A DNA stretch of 64,000 nucleotides from Nematopogon swammerdamellus (taxonomy: Eukaryota; Arthropoda; Insecta; Lepidoptera; Adelidae), in assembly GCA_946902875.1 (NCBI GenBank), contig OX336351.1:806001-870000 (forward strand), in the 5' to 3' direction. Position 1 is the stretch's first letter. Every line of letters begins with the position of its first letter. The notes beneath the pieces were generated by a model. It saw only the letters and a program-made list of their open reading frames with translations. It was not told the origin of the DNA and searched no databases. The position numbers and the translations under genes were made by a program. This document shows positions 42,150 through 51,181 of this stretch, one piece after another.

Positions 42150-43468
42150 AAAAACCGGCTAAGTGCGAGTCGAACTCGCGCACCGAGGGTTCCGTATGGC
42201 CATGTCATGGTTAGCGCCACTCACGCCATCTATGGCGTGTTATGAAATGCTTCATATTAGTTAAATGTCATGATTAGTTAAAATGCTTCATAATCTATTC
42301 GGAAGATGGCGCGCGCGCATACACATTTTGGTTTCTTCTATGGGAACCCCGTGATTTTTTACTTTTATTTATTTTTTATTATTTGTTGTTATATCGGCCC
42401 TAATAACACATATTCTGTATAAATTTCAACGGGCTAGCTATTACGGTTCAAGAGATACAGCCCTCGGACAGACAGACGGACGGACGGACGGACGGACGGA
42501 CGGACAGACAGACAGACAGACGGCGCACAGTGGTTCGAAAATCGCTTCTAGTGGACTTACGCATTAATGAAGATCAATTTTTGTTTATCGATGTTTTAAT
42601 GATGCAAATGTTTTCCCAAAGGGATTTCAATAACTTTTTATTCTTTGCTATTTTTCGCTTAGACTAGTATTTACGGAGATATTACACATTATTCACTTTT
42701 CATGTATGAAGAAATACATAAAAAGTACGATAAGTCGAAAAGTACAAGCGGGAACAATATAATATTTCAGGGTGTTAATAAGGTCATGGTAACGGATATT
42801 TTTGCTGTGATGCCCAATCTCGCAAGTGCTCGCATCTTTAATGAAAAATAGTTGATTTTATAAATAATGATTAACTTCTATTTTCCGATGTTTTTATTAT
42901 CCAAATGTATTCCTAAATTGATTCTAATAAATTTTTATTATTTTGTATTTTTTGCTTAGACTAATATTTTTGGAGATATTACACATTATTAACATTCATG
43001 TATGAAGAAATCCATAAAATGACGATAAGTCGAAAAGCACAACCGATCACCATACAATATTTCAGGGGTTTAATAAGGTCACGGTAAGTGATATTTTAGC
43101 GTAGCCTGAAAACTCGCAAGTACTCGCAACTTTAGTATAAAATAGTTGATTTTATAAATAAAAGTCAACTTGCTTTTTCTATGTTTTAATTATGCAATTG
43201 TGTTCATAAATGGATTGTATTAATGCTTTATTCTTTGATATTATTTGCTTAGGCTAATATTTTGAGAGATATGGGTAAATATTATTCTTTAGATTACTCA
43301 TCAGTCATTTACCATTTAAAGTTCTAATGAAGCTAGTCTATTCCATACCACCACCCTTGAGGTTGAGTGCAAGACGCGTTTTTTATGTGGTTTCCCCAGG
43401 AGCCCTAATCCACTAGTACAAAACCAAGCTCTATAATATAGTTTATCCATTGCTCGTAAAAACCAAAA

Positions 43469-43990
43469 ATGAGATGTTTTCGACGTCACAATGGACTATT
43501 AATAGATGTAGTTAAGCAGGGTCATGGAGCCACCAATGATGGTAACACCGCTCGAAGAATTTTTGAAGACCCGCGTACTACAGCCACAATAACGTGAGTT
43601 GACAAAGACCTGATACATCGGTTCGGAGTCACAGTAGAAGTCCTATCGTCCGGGCAAGCTGTCCATATCGATGAGTTCAAGAGGTATACCATGGATACAT
43701 ATCAATTATACGCAAATCTGTATATTTGGTACTTCATTCCATCCAGTGTGCATAAAATATTGGCACGTGGAGGGGCATAATACAGTCGATTGGACTGATA
43801 CCCATTGTTCACCTTTCAGCAGAAGCATCAGAAGCCCGAAATAAAGATTTCAGGGAATATCGCAAAAGACAAACTCGAAAATTTTCAAGAGTAGTACGAA
43901 CGAAGACACACTTCGGAGACTTTTATTAACATCAGATCCCTAGCTGTCCACAATCAGACCCAAATTGGAAAAGGTCATGGCGAAACCACA
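43469..43990 (+). pseudogene. RAG1-like (Transib) transposase C-terminal remnant
   Basis: Reading from 43469: DVVKQGHGATNDGNTARRIF, a stop (TGA at 43598-43600), DKDLIHRFG, VHIDEFKRYTMDTYQLYANL, IPSSVHKIL. After a frameshift near 43780 it continues IPIVHLSAEASEARNKDF, REYRKRQTRKFSR. After another shift near 43915 it continues LLLTSDP. The GN.ARR, HKIL and SAEASEARNK..R.YRK blocks follow the order of the RAG1 catalytic core near its third acidic residue, so the last catalytic glutamate region is present. Earlier aspartates and the N-terminus are absent. At least one stop and two shifts make it dead. Confidence 0.85.
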
Positions 43991-44384
43991 TAAAAAATCG
44001 CGCCTTGCACTCAACCTCAAGGGTGGTGATATGGAATAGACTAGCTTCATTGGAACTTTAAATGATAAATGACCGACGAGTATTCTAAAGCATAATATTT
44101 ACCCATATCTCTCAAAATATTAGCCTAAACAAATAATATCAAAGAATAAAGCATTAATACAATCCATTTATGAACACAATTGCATAAATAAAACATGGAA
44201 AAAGCAAGTTGACTTTTATTTATAAAATCAACTATTTTATACTAAAGTTGCGAGTACTTGCGAGATTTCAGGCTACGCTAAAATATCACTTACCGTGACC
44301 TTATTAAACCCATGAAATATTGTATTGTGATCGCTTGTGCTTTTCGACTTACCGTCATTTTATGGATTTCTTCATACATAAAAG

Positions 44385-44456
44385 TTTTTTTTTTATAGAA
44401 ACTGACATGGTCACCTACAACATCCGTGATGTCAGCCCATAACACCGGGTGAACTA
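44385..44456 (-). mobile_element. tRNA/5S chimeric SINE (family A), tail inside Transib arm
   Basis: TTTTTTTTTTATAGAAACTG, ACATGGTCACCTACAACATC and CATAACACCGGGTGAACTAG break one ~295-bp unit, so this SINE is younger than the palindrome. Confidence 0.85.
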
Positions 44457-45220
44457 GTTAATAATGTGTAATATCTCCAAAAATATTAGTCAAAGCAAAA
44501 AAATACAAAATATCGGAAAATAGAAGTTAATTATTATTTATAAAATCAACTATTTTTCATTAAAGTTGCGAGCACTTGCGAGATTGGGCACCACCGCAAA
44601 AATATCCATTACCATGACCTTATTAACACCCTGAAATGTTATAGTGTTCCCGCTTGTACTTTTCGACTTATCGTCATTTTAATGTATTTCTTCATACATG
44701 AAACGTGAATAATGTATAATATCTCTGAAATATTAGTCTAAGCGAAAAATATCAGAGAATAAAGCTTTATTAGAAACAATTTAGGAATACATTTGGATCA
44801 TAAAAACTTCGTAAAATAGAAGTTAATTATTATTTATAAAATCAACTATTTTTAATTAAAGTTGCGAGCACTTGCGAGATTGGGCACCGCCGCAAAAATA
44901 TCCGTTACCATGACCTTATTTACACCCTGAAATATTATATTGTTCCCGCTTGTACTTTTCGACTTATCGTCATTTTTATGTATTTTTTCATACATGAAAA
45001 GTTAATAATATGTAATATCTCCGAAAATACTAGTCTAAGCGAAAAATATCAAAGAATAAAAAGTTATTGAAATCCCTTTAGGAATGCATTTGCATCATTA
45101 AAATATCTAAAAACAAAAGTTGATCTTCATTAATGCCTAAGTCCACTAGAAGCGATTTTCGAACCACTGTGCGGCGTAGGCTTAGTAATAGGGTCCCGTA
45201 CCGGATACGGAACCCTAAAA

Positions 45221-45780
45221 ACGGAACCTTATAGGAAAACTCTCATGTCCTTCTATCCGTCTGTCACACCTTATTTTCTCCGAATCTTCTGAACGGAAAA
45301 TGATGCAATTTGGCACACATACATAATCACGGACGCAAAGCGTAAATGAACAAATTTTGATTTTGAAGGTCAATTTTGAGGGATAAATTAGAAAGATAAA
45401 GTTAAGTATTTTTTATGCATCACGTGACCTACCAAATGAAATAAGTTATACAAAATACAAATATATTTTTTTATAATTTAAAATTCATATTTTAAAATAT
45501 ATACATTAAAGAAAATATAAAAAAATCAAGTATTATAATAACGGTACAGGAAAAATACCGACAACATGAAATAAACAAAAAAAAACAGGAGTGCACTAAT
45601 GCGCACTTCAAGTGATTTCTCCCAGTCAACCTTTGGGTAATGAGGAAAAAATTATAATAACGAAGCAGCGTAGAGCAAAGAGAAGAGGAAAACATGTTTT
45701 ATGAAATATACGCACTAAGAGCACACACAACATACATACCTATTTATACAATTACATAAAATGATTGTACTGTTTGGGGC
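45221..45780. other. AT-rich anonymous sequence
   Basis: The first 100 bases resemble the GACA-type repeat of 5225-5465 (CCTTATAGGAAAACTCTCAT, CCGTCTGTCACACC). Nothing else recognised. Confidence 0.4.
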
Positions 45781-46062
45781 CGGTAAGTAAAAAAAATAGC
45801 CTCACTGTATCTCTCCCCGTGCATGCCGTAAAAGGCGACTAAGGGATAAGGACAAGGGCGACAGGCTAGCCATCTCTCAGCTTGGCGCGGTCCTTCCACT
45901 GAGTCATGCAGCAGGGTGGGTCTTCGTACCTTTACTAAACGTGGTGGTCAGTGTTGTGCTGTAATTTACCAGAGAACCTGCAGCACAACACCTATTACTC
46001 TGCTTACCCCGATTGTCGCGGTACATCGTGTGGTATGTATGTATGCATGTACATACATTTAA
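45780..46062 (-). repeat. Dispersed repeat family D, near full length
   Basis: Inverted copy with GCATGCCGTAAAAGGCGACT, GCGCGGTCCTTCCACTGAGT, CATGCAGCAGGGTGGGTCTT, ACCTATTACTCTGCTTACCC. It has some internal changes and a short duplication of the GTTGTGCTG area. Confidence 0.78.
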
Positions 46063-46117
46063 TCCATACACATGTATAGAGCATACTCGCACGACATGGT
46101 AATTATTAAGTACCTAC

Positions 46118-46356
46118 ACAAGAACGTTAGAAGTGGTATGGACGTCGGACCTACTCCGCGCCAGCGTAACACGATATTAGTAAAAACGTACCAATAACAT
46201 TCGTCGGTCGCCCGCTGGCCACATAGCGTCAACCTCCGATACCACCGAATCGGAGCGCGCGCCGTCCCCTCCGCTACCCGCGGAGCTCGGCAACGCCGTT
46301 TCTCATACAAGCATTGGACAGTCCGACGTCCCTCTCATCTCTTCTAACATTCTTGT
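46118..46356. mobile_element. TIR MITE, 239 bp, 6-bp TSD
   Basis: Inverted ends: left ACAAGAACGTTAGAAG then GGACGTCGGAC, right GTCCGACGTCCC then CTTCTAACATTCTTGT. ACCTAC flanks both sides (46112-46117, 46357-46362). Superfamily uncertain. Confidence 0.78.
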
Positions 46357-46362
46357 ACCTAC

Positions 46363-46840
46363 AAATGTTAGGAATTTTGGAATTTCACCTATAAAATTTC
46401 AAGTGTACTCAGCAGTCTGCAATTGACGCATAATATTATTCATACTCCATGTTCGTTGTTCCAACGCCTCCAGTAGAATGTTTACATTGCAAGCGTCGCG
46501 TTGAGACATCCGAGGCAACTCTGCAAACTTTCGGAACGCGACGGCGCGGCGCGGCGGCGACGGGAAGTTAAAGATTTAAGGCGAATTTTATTGCGCGAAT
46601 ATGAGAGCGTTGGATGTCGCTGTCGCTTCTAGAACGCGCTTTATGCCATCGAGATGAGAATGACTGGAGGCGTCCGCGACACGAGTGGGCTTGTGTCAGT
46701 CAGTAGTAGATTGAATGAGTAACCGCCGAGCGCAGCGTAGCTTGCTATAATATTTCAACCATCTTAATTACCGTACTTCTAGAATCTCTATTACGTCACC
46801 CTGAAGTAGCTCATACAGTTACACATCTAGGACAGTCCAA
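46363..46840. other. Anonymous, GC-rich patch
   Basis: GCGACGGCGCGGCGCGGCGG at about 46538. No gene or repeat partner seen. Confidence 0.4.
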
Positions 46841-46841
46841 A

Positions 46842-47007
46842 TCGAAACGGCTATGTAAATGGTTCGTTTTTTCCGTCCAGTTCAGTGTAGCCGACATGAA
46901 ATGAAGGGAAGCACTGACATGGCACCTAGTTCACCCGGTGTTATGGGCTGACATCACGGATGTTGTGGGTGATGTAGCCAATCGTGTCAGTTTCCATAAA
47001 AAAAAAT
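46842..47007 (+). mobile_element. tRNA/5S chimeric SINE (family A), 3' half
   Basis: ATCGAAACGGCTATGTAAAT, GTCCAGTTCAGTGTAGCCGA, GGGTGATGTAGCCAATCGTG and an A-tract. 5'-truncated. Confidence 0.87.
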
Positions 47008-47049
47008 ATATTTACTTTTGTATTACTGTAGGTACATATTTATTTATAC

Positions 47050-47155
47050 ATACATACATACCACACACGCTGTATCACGACAATCAGGGTAAGCAGAGTA
47101 ATCGGTGTTGTGCTGCAAGAACTCTGGTAAATTGCAACACAACATCGACCACCAC
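47050..47155 (+). repeat. Dispersed repeat family D, 5' part
   Basis: CACACACGCTGTATCACGAC, AATCAGGGTAAGCAGAGTAA, TCGGTGTTGTGCTGCAAGAA, CATCGACCACCAC. A LINE 3'-UTR scrap (47183-47216) follows. Confidence 0.78.
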
Positions 47156-47218
47156 ATATTTATTTATATTACCCTACCCTATACTAGAGGCATTAAGTGT
47201 TACCTTTCACCCATATTT

Positions 47219-47265
47219 TTAGGGTTCCGTATCCGTCGTACGAGACCCTATTACTAAGCCTAAGC

Positions 47266-47300
<35 letters not shown>

Positions 47301-47480
47301 CTGTCTGAGGGCTGTATCTCTTGAGCCGTAATAGGTAGCCCGTTTATGGCCGATATAACAACAAATAATACAAATAAGAAAAAGTAAACGAATTCACGGG
47401 GGTCCCCATATAAGAGCTGACCATGACATGGCGATGCGGAACCCTCGGTGCGCGAGTTCGACTCGCACTTGGCCGGTTTT
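47219..47480 (+). mobile_element. (GTCY)n MITE (family C), complete but short
   Basis: AGGGTTCCGTATCCGTCGTA, GACCCTATTACTAAGCC, a GTCTGTCTGTCTGTCTGTCC tract, GGCTGTATCTCTTGAGCCGT, ending TTCGACTCGCACTTGGCCGG. Same layout as 42150-45220 in the other orientation. Confidence 0.88.
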
Positions 47481-47485
47481 ATTTG

Positions 47486-48217
47486 AGAGCGCAATAAATA
47501 TATACAATACAATACATTTTATCAGCGAATGCCCCTTGTCATATCTCTCTACCGATGATGTAGTTATTCAGCAGAATTATGTACTTCGGTTATGGCGCAT
47601 TTTAACGACGCGGCCTCGGAACGGAGGCGGCGCGGCGCGCAGGGCTCCGTCGCCTCCGAATTTCTACTACAAATGAGATCTCGATTGATGGGCCGGCTTT
47701 AGGGCAGTGAAGTGTTGGTAGTGACTTAGAACAGAGAGAAGCGGCGGCGGCGGCGCTGAGCGATGGAAGAACGGTTGGAAAATTGTAGGCACTTATTGGA
47801 GCTGAGTGATTTTAAGGGTGCAAAGTAGAGGAAGGCCCAACTCCGTGTTCGTATTGTAGAATGTTGGGTTTTGGGGGGGGCGGGGCGGAGAATGTAACGA
47901 TTCAAACTAGAGAGAGGTATTCGTAGAGGGTTTTTTGGGAATTTTGTGTGGGTTCAATGAATAATGTGGAGCAAAATTCGTTAAAGATATTTAAAATACA
48001 TCGAATGCCAGCTTTTTCCGGGCTCTGCTCGCGTGGAATTCGTTTTCTACGGTCATGCGGGGCGGTGCGGCGCGCCTGCGTTCCCATACTAACGTAGCAT
48101 TTATAGCGTCCGTAGTGACGTCGGTAACCGCTACGTTACGACCGCTATGTAGCGGCAGCGATATTTTACGTAAAATAGTTTGAGCTAGAGCAGAGTCACT
48201 GTAGGAAATCAAAGCAT
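47486..48217. other. Anonymous sequence, GC-rich patches
   Basis: GGAGGCGGCGCGGCGCGCAG near 47622 and GCGGCGGCGGCGGCGCTGAG near 47741. TTTTGGGGGGGGCGGGGCGG near 47871. No gene recognised. Confidence 0.4.
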
Positions 48218-48604
48218 GTCAGCCTCGATAGCTCAGTGGTGCAGACAGTCAACTGTCGCTATTGAATGTTAAGCAACGCTGGGCGCGGTCAGTACTTGGA
48301 TGGGTGACCGCTGACCGTTGGAGGCTGACCGAGGTTCGGATTCCTCGTAAAACTGTAGGTCCCTTCCCTCCTAATCTTACTTGGTGGTAGGGTTTAACCC
48401 GCCCGGGTTGGTACCACCGCACTGAATGAAACGTCGGTCCATACGGCTATAATTAGTCTGTGTTTTCCGACCAGTTCAGTGTAGCCGGCACGATCAAAGG
48501 GGGAAGCACTGACATGGCACCTAGTTCACCCGGTGTTATGGGCTGACATCACGGACGTTGTAGGTGATGTAGCCAACCGTGTCAGTTTCAATAAAAAAAA
48601 AAAA
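48218..48604 (+). mobile_element. tRNA/5S chimeric SINE (family A), reference copy
   Basis: Head: GTCAGCCTCGATAGCTCAGT with GGTGCAG, the A-box region of a tRNA. Next, at about 48264-48311, TTAAGCAACGCTGGGCGCGG, then TCAGTACTTGGATGGGTGAC and CGCT. These match the internal control region of 5S rRNA genes (AAGCA.CGT..GGGC, GTACTTRGATGGG.GACCG). A B-box-like GGTTCGGATTCC follows at about 48332. The body has GGTAGGGTTTAACCCGCCCG and CAGTTCAGTGTAGCC. The 3' end is GTAGCCAACCGTGTCAGTTT plus an A-tract. About 387 bp. Presumably transcribed by RNA polymerase III and moved by a LINE. Confidence 0.9.
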
Positions 48605-48633
48605 GCAACATGCATGGATGATGCAGATGGGTA

Positions 48634-49028
48634 ACATTGTTTTAAATCAAAGCAGCTTTACTCACAGTTCCACTCCGAGCTATGTGGCTCGACGTTTCGG
48701 GCCAAGCGTATGGCCCATCTTCATGAGCACTCTGCCTGGTGCGACGGTTGGCAGAGAACTGTCAAATCTTCGTCCGTCGTTGACGAAGATTGTAGCTGTG
48801 GCCGGTTTCCGTAGACGAGGGTTCAGGTGCGTTCCGGATCTCGGCGGAGAGACAGAAGGCGATGACGGTGTCCACTTCTGGCTGGTCGCCTCCGTCGTGT
48901 CTACTTCTCTTCTTCTTCTCGTGGCAGAGTGCTCATGAAGACGGGCTATACGCTTGCCCCGAAACGTCAAGCCACATAGCTCGGAGTGGAACCGTGCCGT
49001 GAGTAAAGCTGCTTTGATTTAAAACAAT
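48634..49028. mobile_element. Inverted-repeat element, ~395 bp
   Basis: About 105-bp arms: ACATTGTTTTAAATCAAAGC, AGCTTTACTCAC, CCGAGCTATGTGGCTCGACG, TTTCGGGCCAAGCGTATGG on the left, with their complements (CGCTTGCCCCGAAACGTCAA, GCCACATAGCTCGGAGTGGA) on the right. The middle 180 bases are not palindromic. No clear duplication, though CAGATGGGTAAC occurs just outside the left arm and again at 49060. Open frames on both strands are arm-derived. Confidence 0.8.
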
Positions 49029-49078
49029 GTCTAACAACCACGGTAATTTAAAAACCCAGATGGGTAACCTTTTCTTTC

Positions 49079-49082
49079 ACCA

Positions 49083-49138
<56 letters not shown>

Positions 49139-49170
49139 CTCACACACGCACGCACGCACGCACTCACACA

Positions 49171-49202
<32 letters not shown>

Positions 49203-49285
49203 CTCACACACGCACGCACGCACGCAAGCGTTCACGCACGCACTCACACACGCACGCACGCAAGCGTGCACGCACGCACGAACTA
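49079..49285. repeat. (ACGC)n microsatellite
   Basis: Long ACGC tract with interspersed ACTCACAC interruptions in a semi-regular order. It translates to RTHA-type repeats, which are not a gene. Confidence 0.95.
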
Positions 49286-49392
49286 AAATGCGAACGCGCG
49301 AAAAGCTACAGGTATTCACAAAAGCACCTTGAATAATTACAGGCATTCAGCAGGATCCCAGGCTTCACGGCGTAAAGTATACACGCACGCAC

Positions 49393-49650
49393 GTCAACCT
49401 CGGTAGCTCAGTGGTGCGGTCGGTCGACTGTTGTTAAGCAACCCTGAGCGCGGTCAGTACTTAGATGGGTGACCGCTCGACCTTTGCAGGCTGACCGTGG
49501 TTCGGATTCCACGTAATACTGTAGGCCCCTTCCCCTCTTACCTTACTAGGTGGTAGGGTTTATCCCGCCCGGATTGGTACTGAATGAAATGTCGTCGGTC
49601 GAAACGACTATGTAAATACATAGTTCGTGTTTTCCGTCCAGTTCAGTGTA
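49393..49650 (+). mobile_element. tRNA/5S chimeric SINE (family A), 5' two-thirds
   Basis: Head GTCAACCTCGGTAGCTCAGT, core TTAAGCAACCCTGAGCGCGG and TCAGTACTTAGATGGGTGAC, B box GGTTCGGATTCC. The copy stops at CCAGTTCAGTGTAG. It has lost the 3' tail, so it is a deletion product rather than a normal 5' truncation. Confidence 0.87.
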
Positions 49651-49972
49651 GGGAGGTTGCTACCACCTAGTAAGGTAAGATTATATTAGATGGTTTCGCA
49701 TTTATATTAGCAGGACATCGATCAACTACAACGCAAGATTTGGTATGGAGGCGTAAATACTGTGGTACGCATAAAACGGGACAGCTCGTCTTTTATTTAC
49801 GCAGTCGACGTACCATTATCCCGCTCACACATGGGATAGTTATCATTATGTGTCTCATTCTTATAAAAGGGCACGTCGAGTTTTACATAATGTCTTCTTC
49901 GCGCGTGTTGTATTTTGATACGTCTGTCTTTATTTACTGTTATTTTAATAATTTTAGTGTACAAGTCGTTCG
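49651..49972. other. Anonymous sequence
   Basis: GCTACCACCTAGTAAGGTAA at 49659 is an inverted scrap of the SINE body. The rest, including a 79-codon frame, has no recognised domain. Confidence 0.4.
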
Positions 49973-50725
49973 TTTTTAGGGTTCCGTATCCGTCGTACGG
50001 GACCCTATTACTAAGCCTAGCTGTCTGTCCGTCTGTCTGTCCGAGTGCTGTATCTCTTGAACCGTAATAGGTAGCCCGTTGAAATTTTCACAGAATATGT
50101 ATTATTATAGCCGATATTCAAAGCGGCGGGTGGCCGAGTGGTTTGGGCATCGGCTTCTCATGCGAGTGGTCCGCGGTTCGAATCCCTTCGGCGTGTACCA
50201 ATGAGTTTTTTCTGACGAAAAAATTTACGTGCATACCTACACCTGCTGCTTCACCGTTCGGAACCGGTGTAAAACTGTACGTCCCTTCCCTTGCCCCTTA
50301 CTAGGTGGTAGGCTCAATTTGTAGCCGACTGGGATGGTACCACCGTACTGGATGTAAGATGGCCGCATAGCAACCTCGGTTGTGTTCTCCTCTAGTCCAG
50401 TATAGCCAGCAATCCAGGGAAGTCTCCGGTATGGCACCTACCTTCTCGGAGGTGATATTGGCTGGTCGGAGCATGCGCTTTGGCCCCTCCAACTCAGCCA
50501 CCCATACCGGATTACATAAAAAAAAATAAAAAAAAAAATAACTAAGAAAAAGTAAAAAATTCACCGGGTTCCCATACAAGAAACTAAAAAGTGTGTGCAC
50601 GCCATCTACCGAAAAGAGTATGACGCATTTTAACTAATACATAGATGGCGTGAGTGTCGCTGCCCATGACATGGCGATACGGAACCCTCGTTGCGCGAGT
50701 TCGACTCGCACTTGGCCGGTTTTTT
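49973..50725 (+). mobile_element. (GTCY)n MITE (family C) containing a SINE
   Basis: Starts TTTTTAGGGTTCCGTATCCG with GACCCTATTACTAAGCC and GTCTGTCCGTCTGTCTGTCC. It is interrupted by the family-B SINE at 50123-50527 and resumes AACTAAGAAAAAGTAAAAAA, ATGGCGATACGGAACCCTCG, ending TTCGACTCGCACTTGGCCGG. Confidence 0.88.
50123..50527 (+). mobile_element. tRNA-derived SINE (family B), reference copy
   Basis: Head GGCGGGTGGCCGAGTGGTTT, anticodon-stem region and GCGGTTCGAATCCC give clear A and B boxes of a tRNA-Ser/Leu-like ancestor. Body: TACACCTGCTGCTTCACCGT, CTAGGTGGTAGGCTCAATTT, TACTGGATGTAAGATGGCCG, ATTGGCTGGTCGGAGCATGC. The tail is CCGGATTACATAAAAAAAAA. Confidence 0.9.
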
Positions 50726-51181
50726 GTAAAATGCTTATTATGGGACTCACATATCTAGTGTTTATAATTGATCGATGTAGCAGGCTAAGAAACAAGAGTC
50801 TAAAGCAGAACAAAATTGTCTTCGCGATTGTCAAACAGATGTTGAAAATAAAGTTTTTGATTAAGATTTTATTTATTCAAACGCTCCCGAGCGACTTCAC
50901 AAGTTGGGGAACATTGAAATTACTCTTGAGTTACAAGAAGGTTCCCGCTTGGGCCCAACAGATTAGGGATGTAACGGCTGGATGGGCGGAGCACCTGTCG
51001 TGCGTGTCGCTGCATTATGTATGGCTATGCGGAGCTCTCTTAACTCTTCTGTGGCAAAGGATAATGACAGCTTCGCTCGCTCTCATTGGCTGCAGATGTC
51101 GACATGTGATCTCTGTGTGGCCTAGAAGCACTGTGTGCGCTATAAGTTTATTGGTAGACATTTTTACATTGTGTCTACATA
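50726..51181. other. Anonymous sequence with open frame
   Basis: The plus frame 50650-51192 (180 codons) starts within the MITE and shows no recognisable domain. GC content is ordinary. I do not regard it as a gene. Confidence 0.4.

Larger units (their letters stand above)
42526..45171. mobile_element. Transib-like palindromic transposon
   Basis: 2646 bp. It begins CACAGTGGTTCGAAAATCGC and ends with the exact reverse complement. Both sides carry the GC-rich 5-bp duplication CGGCG (42521-42525, 45172-45176). CACAGTG ends and a GC-rich 5-bp duplication are diagnostic of Transib, the superfamily related to RAG1. The arms (42526-43393 and 43983-45171) are inverted repeats built of ~295-bp units, three on the left and four on the right. 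Between them, a 589-bp centre holds a decayed RAG1-like transposase end. A SINE tail inserted in the right arm at 44385-44456. Not autonomous as it stands. Confidence 0.9.
42150..45220 (-). mobile_element. (GTCY)n MITE (family C), host of the Transib-like element
   Basis: Left part 42150-42525: AAAAACCGGCTAAGTGCGAG, TCGAACTCGCGCACCGAGGG, then CAACGGGCTAGCTATTACGG and a long GACGGACGGACAGACAGACA tract. Right part 45172-45220: CGGCGTAGGCTTAGTAATAG, GGTCCCGTACCGG, ACGGAACCCTAAAAA. The two halves join perfectly if 42526-45171 and one CGGCG are removed. Confidence 0.9.

Noticed and set aside
42526..45171. Alternative: inverted duplication of host DNA rather than a transposon
   Set aside because: Exact terminal heptamers, a 5-bp duplication and clean interruption of a MITE argue for transposition.
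49027..49346. Arg-Thr-His-Ala repeat protein or Cys/Val-rich protein on the other strand
   Set aside because: Direct product of the (ACGC)n microsatellite.
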